From contig JAQMWT010000523.1 in NCBI GenBank assembly GCA_029834535.1, positions 186,001 through 250,000 on the forward strand: DNA of 64,000 nt, in the 5' to 3' direction. Position numbers and translations under genes: made by a program. The DNA comes from Chrysophaeum taylorii. Its lineage: Eukaryota > Sar > Pelagophyceae > Pelagomonadales > Pelagomonadaceae. The notes under the pieces are model-generated. The model searched no databases. It had not been told where the DNA came from and was given only the letters and a program-made list of their open reading frames with translations. Positions 29,924 through 39,120 of the stretch are shown piece by piece (position 1 is the first letter of the stretch; each line of letters begins with the position of its first letter).

Positions 29924-31712
29924 GTGGTACAGGCAAAGGAACGTTGGATCTGCTCGATGTGTGACGGGCTGAATGCCGGCTGCGAGTCGCGTGGTGGCAC
30001 GAAGCGATATTGGGAGATTGTCGGCCGTCTGAAGAGCGGCTTGTCCAAGGATAGGTCGTCAGACACTCCTGCGCAAGCCGGATGGTACGCGCTGTTCAGC
30101 ACCTCGCGAAAATGCCGAAGTGTTCCGTTCACATTTTGCGAAGCTTCATCACCGCCGGCCTTGTTTTGACGCAAAAGCCATTAAGGATATAGATCAGCGG
30201 TCAATCCTTGATGAACTTGGTGCTGTACCGTCAGATGACGAGATTCGTCGTGCTGTGCGGCAGCTCAATCTTTCCGCTGCTAGATCATCGGGCGTTCGTG
30301 CGGAGATATGGCGGACGCTCGCTGGTCGTCAGAGCACATTTAGGATCATCAGTACAGTAGCGCATGATTTCTGGTCGTCCGAGAAACACAACACGAAGCG
30401 TGGGATATCGGCCTTCTTGGTATTTTGCCGAAGAAAGGTGGCCTTTCGCTCCCAGGTACCTATCGCGGCGTGATGATGCTCGAGGTCGCGCAAGAGATTT
30501 GTCTCCAACATCATACGCGCGCGTCTCGGCGTAATCTCATCTGAGCTCGAGTACGAGTCACAGTGCGGTTTTCGGCCCGGACGGGGGACTGTCGACGCAA
30601 TCTTCAGCCTGAAGGTGGCAATGAAGAAGCGTCGCGAGCACGGCATGGAAACTTGGGTACTAATCATTGATTTCGTCAAGGCTTTCGACCGCGGGAATTA
30701 TTACTCTGGTCGGGCGTTCCAGCGAAACTCGTACGCCTCATTCTAGTTCTCCACCGTATACAAATGCGGTTCTCCGTCTCCGGCGCTACCGCCTCGATCG
30801 ACTCCAGCATCGGCATAAGCATGGTGATGTCCTAGGTCGGGTTCTTTTCGTTCTATTCATGGCCGCCTTGACCATTTCTTGGCGACGTCGTGGAGGTTGG
30901 GAACCAGCAACCGCGTTTTCAAGACGAAGCAAGGTGATGTACTCACTGGGCGTCGCTACAACGCCAAACGCGGCTCTGCCGAAGTCGCACTAAAAGAGTC
31001 AGCGTACGCAGATGATGTGGCATTCCCGTTTCCCGATCATCGCGCTGTGAATGAGGCGACGCCCCGTCCCATCCGGCACTTTGCCAGATGGGGCATGGAA
31101 GTCCACACGGGTGAACGCCAAGCAGGGAAGGAGACGAAATCCGAGATAGTGTTTGTCGCCAAGCCAGGCATTCTCTACAATGACCCGACAACCTACGATG
31201 GTACCGACCATCCTCGCCATCCTCCTTCAAAGTGCGGAATCATGGCGCCTAACCGAGGTGGCCTACAGTCGTCTACGATGCTTTCACGCACAATGCGCAC
31301 GCGCGATGTGCCGCGTTACACGTCGCCAGACTGGCAAGATCCTATCAAAACTTCAAACCTCCTCCGGCGCCTCGGCCTGGACACTATCGACATCTACATC
31401 TCGCGCCGACAAATTCGCTGGGCAGGCCGCGTTGTGCCCTGGAATCGCCTCCCTCGGGAAATACCCACCTCCTGGAGAGCCTCCAAAAGTCCCCGCGGGT
31501 CCCCACATCTCAAGTACGGCCGTGGTCTCAACAAGGCACTCCGCAAATTCAATATACTCCCTATGGCCTGGTACTCCCTTGCTGAAAACCGTGACAACTG
31601 GCGACATCAAATCAACTCGTCCTCAACCCCCCCCCCCCCAACTGGCGACAACAAATCAATGCGCTATGGCGCTGGGATTAGCCTACGCCGCATGCATCGG
31701 GCTGGCCTCTAG
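29924..31712 (+). mobile_element. Decayed LINE (non-LTR retrotransposon) with reverse transcriptase
   Basis: Protein fragments in several frames follow the normal order of a LINE ORF2 from the pre-RT region to the C-terminus. They are YWEIVGRLKSGLS, FAKLHHRRPCFD, DDEIRRAVRQLN, the RT phrases CGFRPGRGTVDAIFSLKVAM and VLIIDFVKAFDR, then SAYADDVAFPF with the YADD catalytic box, HFARWGMEVHTGE, and the terminal RRQIRWAGRVVPWNRLP. At least four frame changes and several stops make it inactive. The endonuclease domain is missing, so the copy is 5'-truncated. The 3' end (ATTAGCCTA...GGGCTGGCCT) is followed by short TAGT units, the same terminus as at 10143-10186. The clade cannot be fixed by eye. Confidence 0.85.
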
Positions 31713-31954
31713 TTAGTTAGATAGTTAGGATATGGGGAAATTCTGATGATTCATGGCCGAGTGCTAAATGTGGGAGGTGAGTTCCCGGACACAAAGAAGC
31801 AACTTTTTTTTTCGCCCAATAGACTGTAGTGTAGGTCCTTCCCTTGCTCGTTTCAAAGACGCTTCGTCATAGTACAAGGACCTTTAAAAAAAACGCAAGA
31901 AGAGGGCATTGGGGAGACAGACGACGAACCGTAAGTGCCAGGCGAGCTCGAGAG

Positions 31955-32032
<78 letters not shown>
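31955..32032. repeat. (GAAA)n microsatellite
   Basis: About 19 uninterrupted GAAA units, purine-only on the plus strand. Confidence 0.95.
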
Positions 32033-32058
32033 GATCCGACGAAAACGACGATCCACAA

Positions 32059-32096
32059 GAAGCACTGAGGTCCACGTAAGAGGACCTCAGTGCTTC
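32059..32096. repeat. Perfect 15-bp inverted repeat (hairpin)
   Basis: Arms GAAGCACTGAGGTCC (32059-32073) and its exact reverse complement (32082-32096) flank an 8-nt loop. It lies 26 bp after the GAAA array. Confidence 0.9.
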
Positions 32097-33367
32097 CAGA
32101 GAAAAGAAGCACCGAGCCAAAAGGGGAGGACGGGTGGGCTGGAGCTCAGAAGGCGATTCACGAAAAAGAGGCGCTGAAGGAGAATGGTGGCGACAAGATA
32201 GAGTCATTTACGCGCATAAAAACAAGAGCAGAGGCAAGAACAAAGCGCTAGAGGACTTATAGTGGGAAGATGAAGCGGAAGACAACGCTGCGAAGCGATC
32301 AGTTTTGAGCACACATCGCAGACATGTCGCCGGAATGTGGCCCGCTCGAGGCGACCGAAAGCTGTCGGAAACGAGTGAATTACATGTCGTGAGCATCCAA
32401 GGTACAAGTGACAAGGGTGGCAATGACCGCCGAAGGCAATCGATGGCGGACGACGGCATACGCGGCGTCAACGCCATTGACTGGATGATGAGCAGAAGAA
32501 CGGTGCGCCCGCGTGTCGAATACGAGTGGAGCCTGGCGAAAAGAGAGACAGGGAGCTAACCAGCCCCGCAGATATGTACTCGCAAGCACACGACGATGAT
32601 GAAGCAGAACAGTATCGCCACCGAAGTTGGGTGTGAGCACGTAGCCAGAAGATGGTGACACGATATGTGAAAACCAACATCGACCACATTCGATCAGGGA
32701 CTACAAACAAACTTTGAGGCAGCAGATCGTTTTTGCCGGGTGGCTCATTTTGCCTAGGGGACTTTACAAGCACAGCGCGCACAATTAACAATTATGCGCG
32801 GGCCTACGAATAATCACTGGAAAAGCAAAGCCAGAGGTGCGGCATCCAGAAGACTTCGTCCATATGCATGTAGACGCGAAACCCCAATTGCGAGAGCGGA
32901 GTCGAGCTGACTCCGACATAAAAAGTGTGCCAATGGAAGCTGACAGACCAGCCATGGCGAAATCGAGACGGACCATCCGCGCCCGCAACGCACCGACCAA
33001 GTGCCGCACGGCCATCGGCGAGATGCTGGAAGGAGTCGACAAAGGTGAATATATTGGGTACAGAGTGGACGGCGCTCGGGGTGGCCACGCATCCACGCAA
33101 GGGCGCTGGTTATTGTAAGAAATTCCCAGGCTTCGTTCTCTCGAGCCATACCGTGACCGGGGAAGTCGTTGTATCATCTCGGCACGCTTATGGGCGAAGG
33201 TGGTGACGGCGACGGCAAGGGCTACCAGATGGACGAGAATGGGTCTCGGAAATCGAGGGAGTACCGGAATCCCCCAAGCGCAGGTGAACACCAGCGTCCG
33301 TCCGTGGACTGCGTCGGGCGCCAAGTTGGAATTTCTGCTCAGAGACTTTCTTGGAACTGTCGTGTCG

Positions 33368-33407
33368 AGTCCGAGTTCGGTACCCACAGTCCGAGTTCGG
33401 TACCCAC
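33368..33407. repeat. 20-bp tandem duplication
   Basis: The unit AGTCCGAGTTCGGTACCCAC occurs twice in direct succession, directly before the dispersed-repeat cluster. Confidence 0.9.
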
Positions 33408-33413
33408 AGACAG

Positions 33414-33620
33414 ACTTCATGCTCCCCACACACACACCCCTCTTAGCAGTCGACATTTAAACACAGACAGTCTCTGCCCGTCAGGCACATCCCTCATACC
33501 CCACAAACCCACCCACATCCTTCATGCTCCCCACACACACCCCCCTCTTAGCAGTCGACATTTAAAGACACCCCTCTTACTACGGAGTCTTAGCAGTCGA
33601 CATTTAAAGACAGACAGACT
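33414..33620. repeat. Cluster of dispersed repeat copies (GTCGACATTTAAA core)
   Basis: The block CTTAGCAGTCGACATTTAAA occurs three times. The longer module running from GCACATCCCTCATACCCC through CATCCTTCATGCTCCCC to CCCTCTTAGCAGTCGAC occurs once complete and once in part. Related copies lie at 28772-28850 and 37165-37240. Confidence 0.75.
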
Positions 33621-33640
33621 TTGCCTAAAAAGTGAAAAAT

Positions 33641-34309
33641 CTAGATGATCTTCGGTGTCGAGCGAAGTGTAGGCACGAGTCTCGTCGCTTCTGTCGCACA
33701 GTGCTTCCGGCGGCTGTCGAGGCGACGCAGGTTCTCGTGACTGCCCATCCTTCCTTTCGAAGCTGCTGTTGAAGGGCAGCTCGTCGAAAAAGAAAAGACG
33801 CGACCTTGTTTGACAAAAGATTCTGTGTGGGGTGAGAGCGTGGCGACAGTCCGAGGGAACAACCGCGTGCCGAGGCGTTCAACCTTGGAGCCCGTAAAGC
33901 GGCACTGGTTGATCGCCGCGAACCGATCGGCCAATACACGGTACTTATTATTTTGGCACTCGATGCCGACGCGTGGCACGCCTGTCATCAGCAGCGAGTT
34001 GTGACCCATGACGTTCGCGTCGTAGACACCGAGCCCGAGGTCGTGGTCCTTACCGCGATGGTCGCGGATCAAGAACCCCGTTTTGTCCCGGTGCTTGTGG
34101 AATTTGAATGGTCGGTCGTCCAAATCCGAGCTCGCGAGAATGAACTCGTTCGTAGCCTCTCTCACAAGATGGAACGTCGTCACTTTCCCGTGAGATGGAT
34201 GGACGCTCGCTTCGAGCCGCCGACTCACTCGCCACCGACTCACTCGCCACGAAATCGCTCGAGGCCTGTGTGGTTGATTTTGCGGCGTGGAGGGTTCAAC
34301 GAGCACCAC
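33641..34309 (-). CDS. Unassigned open frame, 222 aa
   Basis: The middle part (HLVREATNEFILASSDLDD, KTGFLIRDHRGKDHDLGLG, NSLLMTGVPRVGIEC) reads like a beta-rich folded domain, but I do not recognise the family. The first 35 residues are Arg/Pro-rich with an in-frame duplication (SWRVSRWRVSRR). The last 50 residues are irregular, so the real gene may be smaller or spliced. The start is uncertain. Confidence 0.38.
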   Translation of the reverse strand: MVLVEPSTPQNQPHRPRAISWRVSRWRVSRRLEASVHPSHGKVTTFHLVREATNEFILASSDLDDRPFKFHKHRDKTGFLIRDHRGKDHDLGLGVYDANVMGHNSLLMTGVPRVGIECQNNKYRVLADRFAAINQCRFTGSKVERLGTRLFPRTVATLSPHTESFVKQGRVFSFSTSCPSTAASKGRMGSHENLRRLDSRRKHCATEATRLVPTLRSTPKII

Positions 34310-34509
34310 TCAACCGCAGCACACCAGTCCGTCAGAGTCTGTCTCAAAGGGTGCGAACAACCAAGGTCGCTGCTTGCCGATCGCAAGCGAGCCGACTCAT
34401 TTTTTTTTTTCTCTTGATGAATATAGCACTGCTGAGGTCGTTCGTCGTAGGCAGCCATTTTGCGATTAAAATTGTTCGGACGAACGAAAGGACTTCCTTC
34501 GGATACACC

Positions 34510-35460
34510 TCAAGAATTGACCTCCTGGGGGGCTATTGGTTGGTGGTGGTCCCGAGGGAGACCTTCGCGCTCCCGAAGCGAGGAGGAGTACTCGGCGCAG
34601 GAGCGCTCGAGGTACCCCAGAGCGGCGTGGAGGTCGTGCTTGTCCTGACAATGGGCGGCGAGTTGGCGCAGGCCGCTCGCCTGTTCGGCATGGGCGGCCC
34701 CAAAGACGAGACCGCGCAGGTTGGCGGCTTGGGCGTAGGCAGTCTCCGCGTCTTGGAGGTGGCCGTGTGCGGCGAGGGCGGCGCCGAGGTTTTCGATCCG
34801 CGTCGAGAGGGCGTCCGCCGCGTCGCGAGCGACGGCGGCGCGGGTTTTCGCATCGTCCTGGCGTTCGACCAATTGACGAAACGAGCGCTCGAGCGCGAGC
34901 TTGTGGTCCCTGCGGCTCTCGGCGTCGCGCGACTGTTGCGTTTCGAGGCCGGTCGCGCGTCGCTCGGCCGCCGATCGAGCTTTCTCGACGCGCGCGAGGC
35001 TTGCCTCGAGGTCCTCGCATCGCCGTGACTCGCGCGTCCGGAGCTCGTGCTCTCGAGCGAGCTGCGCGGCGATCTCGTCGTAGCGCTGGCGCAGTCCTGC
35101 GGCGCGGGCCGTCGAGGTAGTCTTTGCGCGGAGCGCGAGGAGTTCGCTTCGGAGCTCGGCACTGGCTTTCGCCTCGACCGTCCGAGCCTCGAGTTCCGCT
35201 GCGAGCGCTTCGGCGACGGCCAAATTGGCGCCGCTCGCATCCAACGTGGCTTCGGAGAGCGCGCGGGCCGCATCGCCAGCAGCCTCGAGCGCGGCGCACT
35301 TGGCCTCGAGCGCAGCGCATTTTGTCTCGAAGGCCCGCACTCTCTCTCGCAACTCGGAGGCCGCACCCTCGGCCGCCTCCTGCGCCTGTTTGGCCGCGTT
35401 GATCTGTGACTCGGCGGCGGCGGCGGCGGCGGCCTTGCTAGTGCCGGGCTTCCTAGACAT
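34510..35460 (-). CDS. Coiled-coil protein with C-terminal TPR-like helices
   Basis: 316 aa. An alanine run after MSRKPGTSK is followed by about 190 residues of strong coiled coil rich in Ala, Glu and Arg, with a tandem KCAALEAKCAALEA. The last 90 residues form helix pairs of TPR type (LQDAETAYAQAANLRGLVFG, DLHAALGYLERSCAEYSSSL), as in kinesin-light-chain-like repeats. No enzymatic motif. Codon use and length argue for a real gene; the function is unknown. Confidence 0.65.
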   Translation of the reverse strand: MSRKPGTSKAAAAAAAESQINAAKQAQEAAEGAASELRERVRAFETKCAALEAKCAALEAAGDAARALSEATLDASGANLAVAEALAAELEARTVEAKASAELRSELLALRAKTTSTARAAGLRQRYDEIAAQLAREHELRTRESRRCEDLEASLARVEKARSAAERRATGLETQQSRDAESRRDHKLALERSFRQLVERQDDAKTRAAVARDAADALSTRIENLGAALAAHGHLQDAETAYAQAANLRGLVFGAAHAEQASGLRQLAAHCQDKHDLHAALGYLERSCAEYSSSLREREGLPRDHHQPIAPQEVNS

Positions 35461-35630
35461 AGTGTTGGTGCTGGTGAGAAATCTTGGTCCGTTACAACTA
35501 TGGTTACTTGTACCACCACCACCACCACAACTGAAAAAAGCGTATAGCCCCCTATAATAATAACCTCAAGTAGGACCCACCACCCACACAAAATGACTGT
35601 CGTCGTCGACCTTTTGAAAACCTATTTTCA

Positions 35631-37109
35631 TTAGAGGGGGGGGCGGCGCTTTTGGGAGGAGGAAACGACCACAAGAACCGTCAGGAGCGTCGTCGCAAGC
35701 GCCGCGGCGGCGCGCCACGAGAGGACGATGGAGCGGGTGGGGTGTCTCGCGCCGGAGACGCGGACGCCGGCGACGTAGACGTCCAGGAGGTTGCGGTCGT
35801 CGCCGTTCCAGACGAACTTTTCGAAGAGGGCGTCAAGGTCGTCGTCGGGATAGGCGTCCAAGGGCCCGGTAGAAGCGTCGACGAGGAGGGCGTCGAAGAA
35901 ACGGCCTCGGGAAATCTCGCCGGCGTCGAGGCCGAGGACGTTGGCGCCGCCCTTGGTGGCGAGGTAGAGGGCCTCGCGCCAAGTAAGGGCCTTTCGGGGG
36001 TCGGCGTCGCGGTCGGCGACGAGACGCGAGGTGACGACAGCGAGGCGAACGGCGTCGAGCATCGACGTGGACCAGCCGCCGGCGACGTCGGTGCCGAGAG
36101 CGACGGAGACGCCGTCGTCGAGCCAGCGACGCACGTCGCAGAGCGCGCGCCCGACGATGAAGTTAGAGTTGGGACAGTGGACGACGCCGGCGCGGGCCGA
36201 CTTGACTTTGTCGCGCTCGAGGTCGTCGCAGAAGACGCAGTGCGCAAAGTAGGAACGATCGTGGAGCAGGCCGGCGCGGTCGTAGACGTCGGCGTAGGAC
36301 GCGGCATCGGGAAAGAGCTCCATCACCCAGTCGCACTCGGCGCGGTTCTCGGAGAGGTGGGTGTGGACGGGGAGGCTTAGGTCTCTCGAAAGAGTGCCGA
36401 GGCGCGCGAGGAGGTCGGCCGTGCAACTCGGAGCGAAGCGCGGGACGACCGAAGGCGTGACGAGGCCGCGACCGTCCTCGCCCTCACGCGTCGCGGCCAC
36501 AAATCTGGCGGTCGCCGCGGCCGAGGCCTCGGCGCTCGGTTCGATGTAGTAGGCGGGCGCGTTGGCGTCCATCGACACCTTGCCGACGTGAGCGCGCTGA
36601 CCGCGACGCCTGCAGACGGCGACGAGCTCGAGAGTCGCCTCGACGTGGATCGTCCCAAAGTAGGACACGGTGGTCGAGCCGTTCCGCAGGTGTCTCCGCA
36701 CTGCGGTATCGTAGACGCGCCGCGCGTGCGCGACGTCCTCGAACTTGGCTTCGGCCGGGAACGTGTACTCGTCGAGCCACTCCAACAGCGGTAGATCGAG
36801 TCCGTTTCCGACGAAGGCGTGCTGGGGGGCGTGGGCGTGCGCGTCGACGAGCCCGGGCATCAGGAATTGCGTGGGCCCCAGAACGACGACGCCGCGGGAG
36901 GTATTAAAGGTAGCAGCGACCTTGGAGTACGCGGGGTCCCCCACGTCCACGGCTGCGGCGATCCGACCCGATCTCGGGTCTACGACAACCAACGCCTGCG
37001 CCGAGGCGAGCGACACCGATCCTGGCCCGTTTTTGTCGCCGAACCGCACGAAGGGCCCCCTGAACACGAGAGCCGCGTCGCGGGGGGGCAGCATGCCATC
37101 GTCATCCAT
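35631..37109 (-). CDS. GDA: Guanine deaminase with C-terminal membrane anchor
   Basis: 492 aa, single exon. The amidohydrolase zinc site is complete: LMPGLVDAHAHAPQHAF (HxH), VHTHLSEN, YFAHCVF and ALGTDVAGG (Asp). The guanine-deaminase signature follows the first motif (GNGLDLPLLEWLDEYTFPAE). The enzyme hydrolyses guanine to xanthine and ammonia in purine salvage and breakdown. After the usual end (NLLDVYVAGVRV) comes a hydrophobic segment (AAAALATTLLTVLVVVSSS) followed by KRRPPL. This predicts a tail-anchored form at the ER, mitochondrial or peroxisomal membrane; guanine deaminases are normally soluble. It is followed by cruP on the same strand. Confidence 0.9.
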   Translation of the reverse strand: MDDDGMLPPRDAALVFRGPFVRFGDKNGPGSVSLASAQALVVVDPRSGRIAAAVDVGDPAYSKVAATFNTSRGVVVLGPTQFLMPGLVDAHAHAPQHAFVGNGLDLPLLEWLDEYTFPAEAKFEDVAHARRVYDTAVRRHLRNGSTTVSYFGTIHVEATLELVAVCRRRGQRAHVGKVSMDANAPAYYIEPSAEASAAATARFVAATREGEDGRGLVTPSVVPRFAPSCTADLLARLGTLSRDLSLPVHTHLSENRAECDWVMELFPDAASYADVYDRAGLLHDRSYFAHCVFCDDLERDKVKSARAGVVHCPNSNFIVGRALCDVRRWLDDGVSVALGTDVAGGWSTSMLDAVRLAVVTSRLVADRDADPRKALTWREALYLATKGGANVLGLDAGEISRGRFFDALLVDASTGPLDAYPDDDLDALFEKFVWNGDDRNLLDVYVAGVRVSGARHPTRSIVLSWRAAAALATTLLTVLVVVSSSQKRRPPL

Positions 37110-37164
37110 TATGGATACTACTACGTTAGATGTAGTCTTTAACGGTCTCGGCTGCTAAGTGGGG

Positions 37165-37240
37165 AGTGCGTGTGTGGTGTACGAAGGATGTGGGTGGTGG
37201 TTATGTGCAGTCTTTAAATGTCGACTGGTAAGAGGGGGTG
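37165..37240 (-). repeat. Dispersed repeat copy at the cruP 3' end
   Basis: Minus strand: CCCTCTTACCAGTCGACATTTAAAGAC, shown here as CCCTCTTACCAGTCGAC plus ATTTAAAGAC, then CACATCCTTCGTAC and a Pro-rich block, matching the cluster near 33.5 kb. It supplies the last residues and stop codon of cruP. Confidence 0.7.
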
Positions 37241-39084
37241 TAGTCTTGGCCTGCGCCAAATTTGAGGGCGTCGGCAAAGCGGCGAAGGCGGAAGGCGAGC
37301 TGGGGGTCGGAGGTTCGCGCGGCGAGGTGTCGCATCGGGGCGTCCAGGGCGTGGTGGCCGGCGTCGTACGCGAGCATCGCCAGGAAGTGGCGCAGCCAGT
37401 CAGCGAGCTCTCGGGGGCCGATGTAATAGAGAAGGTTTGGGATGTTGATGGGGTCTCGCAGAGTCGCGAGGGCGAGGACTTTGAGGAGACCTCGGGGTTG
37501 GACGACATCCTGATTGAAGGGGCGGAGGACGTCGTTGCCGAGGTCTTTCATGTTGTCGTAGTTGAGACGCATCAATCTGTTGACGAAGTTCGCGGGGCGC
37601 GAAGAGGTGACGGGGACGACAAATGCACGTTGGAACATCCAGGTGGCTGCGAGGTTGGGGGTGTAGGGATTGAGAGCCGCGAGATCAGCAGCTTGGAGGG
37701 CGTTCGAATCGAGGGCTTCGAGGATTCCGGCGCAAACGCGGTCGACGTGACGGGTCAACGCGCCAAAGCCGCCAAAGGAGAGCGGGGATTGGGTGCCCGA
37801 GGCGTCGCCGATCGCAACGATCCTGTTCCAGCGCGACCGCAGGGGCGAGTCCTTGTAGGTCGGGAAGATACCGTACAGGCACCGCAAAATTTGGAAATGG
37901 CCCGCGTCGATCGCTCGATCGACGAGATCCGACCTGTCCGGGGTTTCGGCCTCCGCGAAGCACGCGGCGTTGCGGCGCTGGTATAGCGGTAGCATGTCCC
38001 AATAGTCCTCGAACTGGGCCTCCACCGAATGGCGTCGGCGATCGCTAGCGTCGAGATAAGTGAAGAGGTACGTCGTCCTCGCGTCCGGCCCGAGGGACGC
38101 CGCGGGAAAAGCCTCCCAAAAGTATTGGCGGTCCTCGCGCGAATCTTCGTTGGTATATATGAGGTCGCCGTAGGAGTTGTCGCTCGCGTATCCTTTCGCG
38201 GCGGTGCCGACGACGCAGCAGACGCCCGATGGTCTCGGCTCGACTCCAAAGTTGATTTCTGTTCTCGTTTGCCGCGAGATTGGGCTCGCGTTGCCCATCG
38301 CGTCCACCACGAGCCGCGCAGCGCAGACTTCATTCCTGTCGTCGTTCCCGACGATCCGCACGCCGTCTTCGAAGACCTCGACCCCAGCGCACGAGGTTTC
38401 CTCGAGCACGACGCCGCCGGCTCCTTCGAAGTTGGCGCGCGCGCGAGCTACTGCGACGTCGGGCCGTACCCCTATATTCAAGACGCTCGGCATCCAGATT
38501 TCCTGGGGGTCATCGCTTTCGCGGTCGTTGAAGCCCGCGCGCACGGACCCAAAGTGCGACGCGACCAGCGTCCCCGGCTCGCCCTCAAACACTTCGCGGA
38601 CGTCGGGAGTCCCGACGGCGCCGTCGACGTCCGACGCGTCGAAGACGCCGGCGGCCACGAGGTCCCAGACCTCGTCGAGCGACAAGTTCCACTCCTGATT
38701 CCTGCCGGCGACGCGTCCGCGCTCGACGACGACGCACTTGGCGCCGCCGCGCTGGAGAGCCGCCGCCGCGAATATGCCCAGCGTGCCGCCGAGCACGCAC
38801 ACGTCGAATCCCGGTGGGCCGCACCTCCCCTTGCGCACCGTCACGAACGGCTGTTCGAGGGGTCGGCTTGTTCCGTCGCGCATCGCTCGCCACGAAGCGT
38901 CGAGTCGTTTCAGCCCTTCGTACGTCCCCGAGCTCCCGGCGCCCTGCCCGTCCCCTTCGTCCTCGAGCGTTTCCAAGATGTGCTGGGTCCGCGTTGCGTG
39001 CAATCGTGTCTTGGGCTGCCGTGCGGGCCCCACGACCAGCGCCGCCGTGGTGGTGGCCATCAACGACAACCACCGCCACGTCAT
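37201..39084 (-). CDS. cruP: CruP-type lycopene cyclase paralogue (FAD oxidoreductase)
   Basis: 627 aa. The N-terminus (MTWRWLSLMATTTAALVVGP) is a signal/transit presequence. A Rossmann FAD motif follows (FDVCVLGGTLGIFAAAAL, VVERGRVAGRNQEWNLS). Motifs particular to CruP are clear: EIWMPSVLNIGV, VVDAMGNASPISRQ, QYFWEAFPA, RCLYGIFPTYKDSPL, GDASGTQSPLSFGGFGALTR and NPYTPNLAATWMFQRA. CruP is a plastid relative of the CruA lycopene cyclase, linked in plants to limiting carotenoid epoxides and reactive oxygen; cyclase activity itself is debated. The last dozen residues (TPSYQSTFKDCT) come from a dispersed repeat. A TTC run separates it from the MgtE gene (36 bp). Confidence 0.9.
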   Translation of the reverse strand: MTWRWLSLMATTTAALVVGPARQPKTRLHATRTQHILETLEDEGDGQGAGSSGTYEGLKRLDASWRAMRDGTSRPLEQPFVTVRKGRCGPPGFDVCVLGGTLGIFAAAALQRGGAKCVVVERGRVAGRNQEWNLSLDEVWDLVAAGVFDASDVDGAVGTPDVREVFEGEPGTLVASHFGSVRAGFNDRESDDPQEIWMPSVLNIGVRPDVAVARARANFEGAGGVVLEETSCAGVEVFEDGVRIVGNDDRNEVCAARLVVDAMGNASPISRQTRTEINFGVEPRPSGVCCVVGTAAKGYASDNSYGDLIYTNEDSREDRQYFWEAFPAASLGPDARTTYLFTYLDASDRRRHSVEAQFEDYWDMLPLYQRRNAACFAEAETPDRSDLVDRAIDAGHFQILRCLYGIFPTYKDSPLRSRWNRIVAIGDASGTQSPLSFGGFGALTRHVDRVCAGILEALDSNALQAADLAALNPYTPNLAATWMFQRAFVVPVTSSRPANFVNRLMRLNYDNMKDLGNDVLRPFNQDVVQPRGLLKVLALATLRDPINIPNLLYYIGPRELADWLRHFLAMLAYDAGHHALDAPMRHLAARTSDPQLAFRLRRFADALKFGAGQDYTPSYQSTFKDCT

Positions 39085-39120
39085 TATTATTTTTATTGAG
39101 TTCTTCTTCTTCTTCTTCTT

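Larger units (their letters stand above)
31713..33640. other. Repeat-rich stretch without recognised gene
   Basis: Apart from the microsatellite, hairpin and dispersed repeats listed separately, frames such as 32785-33456 (minus) and 32837-33118 (plus) show no domain. Confidence 0.4.

Noticed and set aside
31853-32207. Frames with repeated KERK or FLSF units
   Set aside because: Translation of the GAAA microsatellite.
38029-39099. 356-codon plus-strand frame
   Set aside because: Antisense shadow of cruP without domain content.
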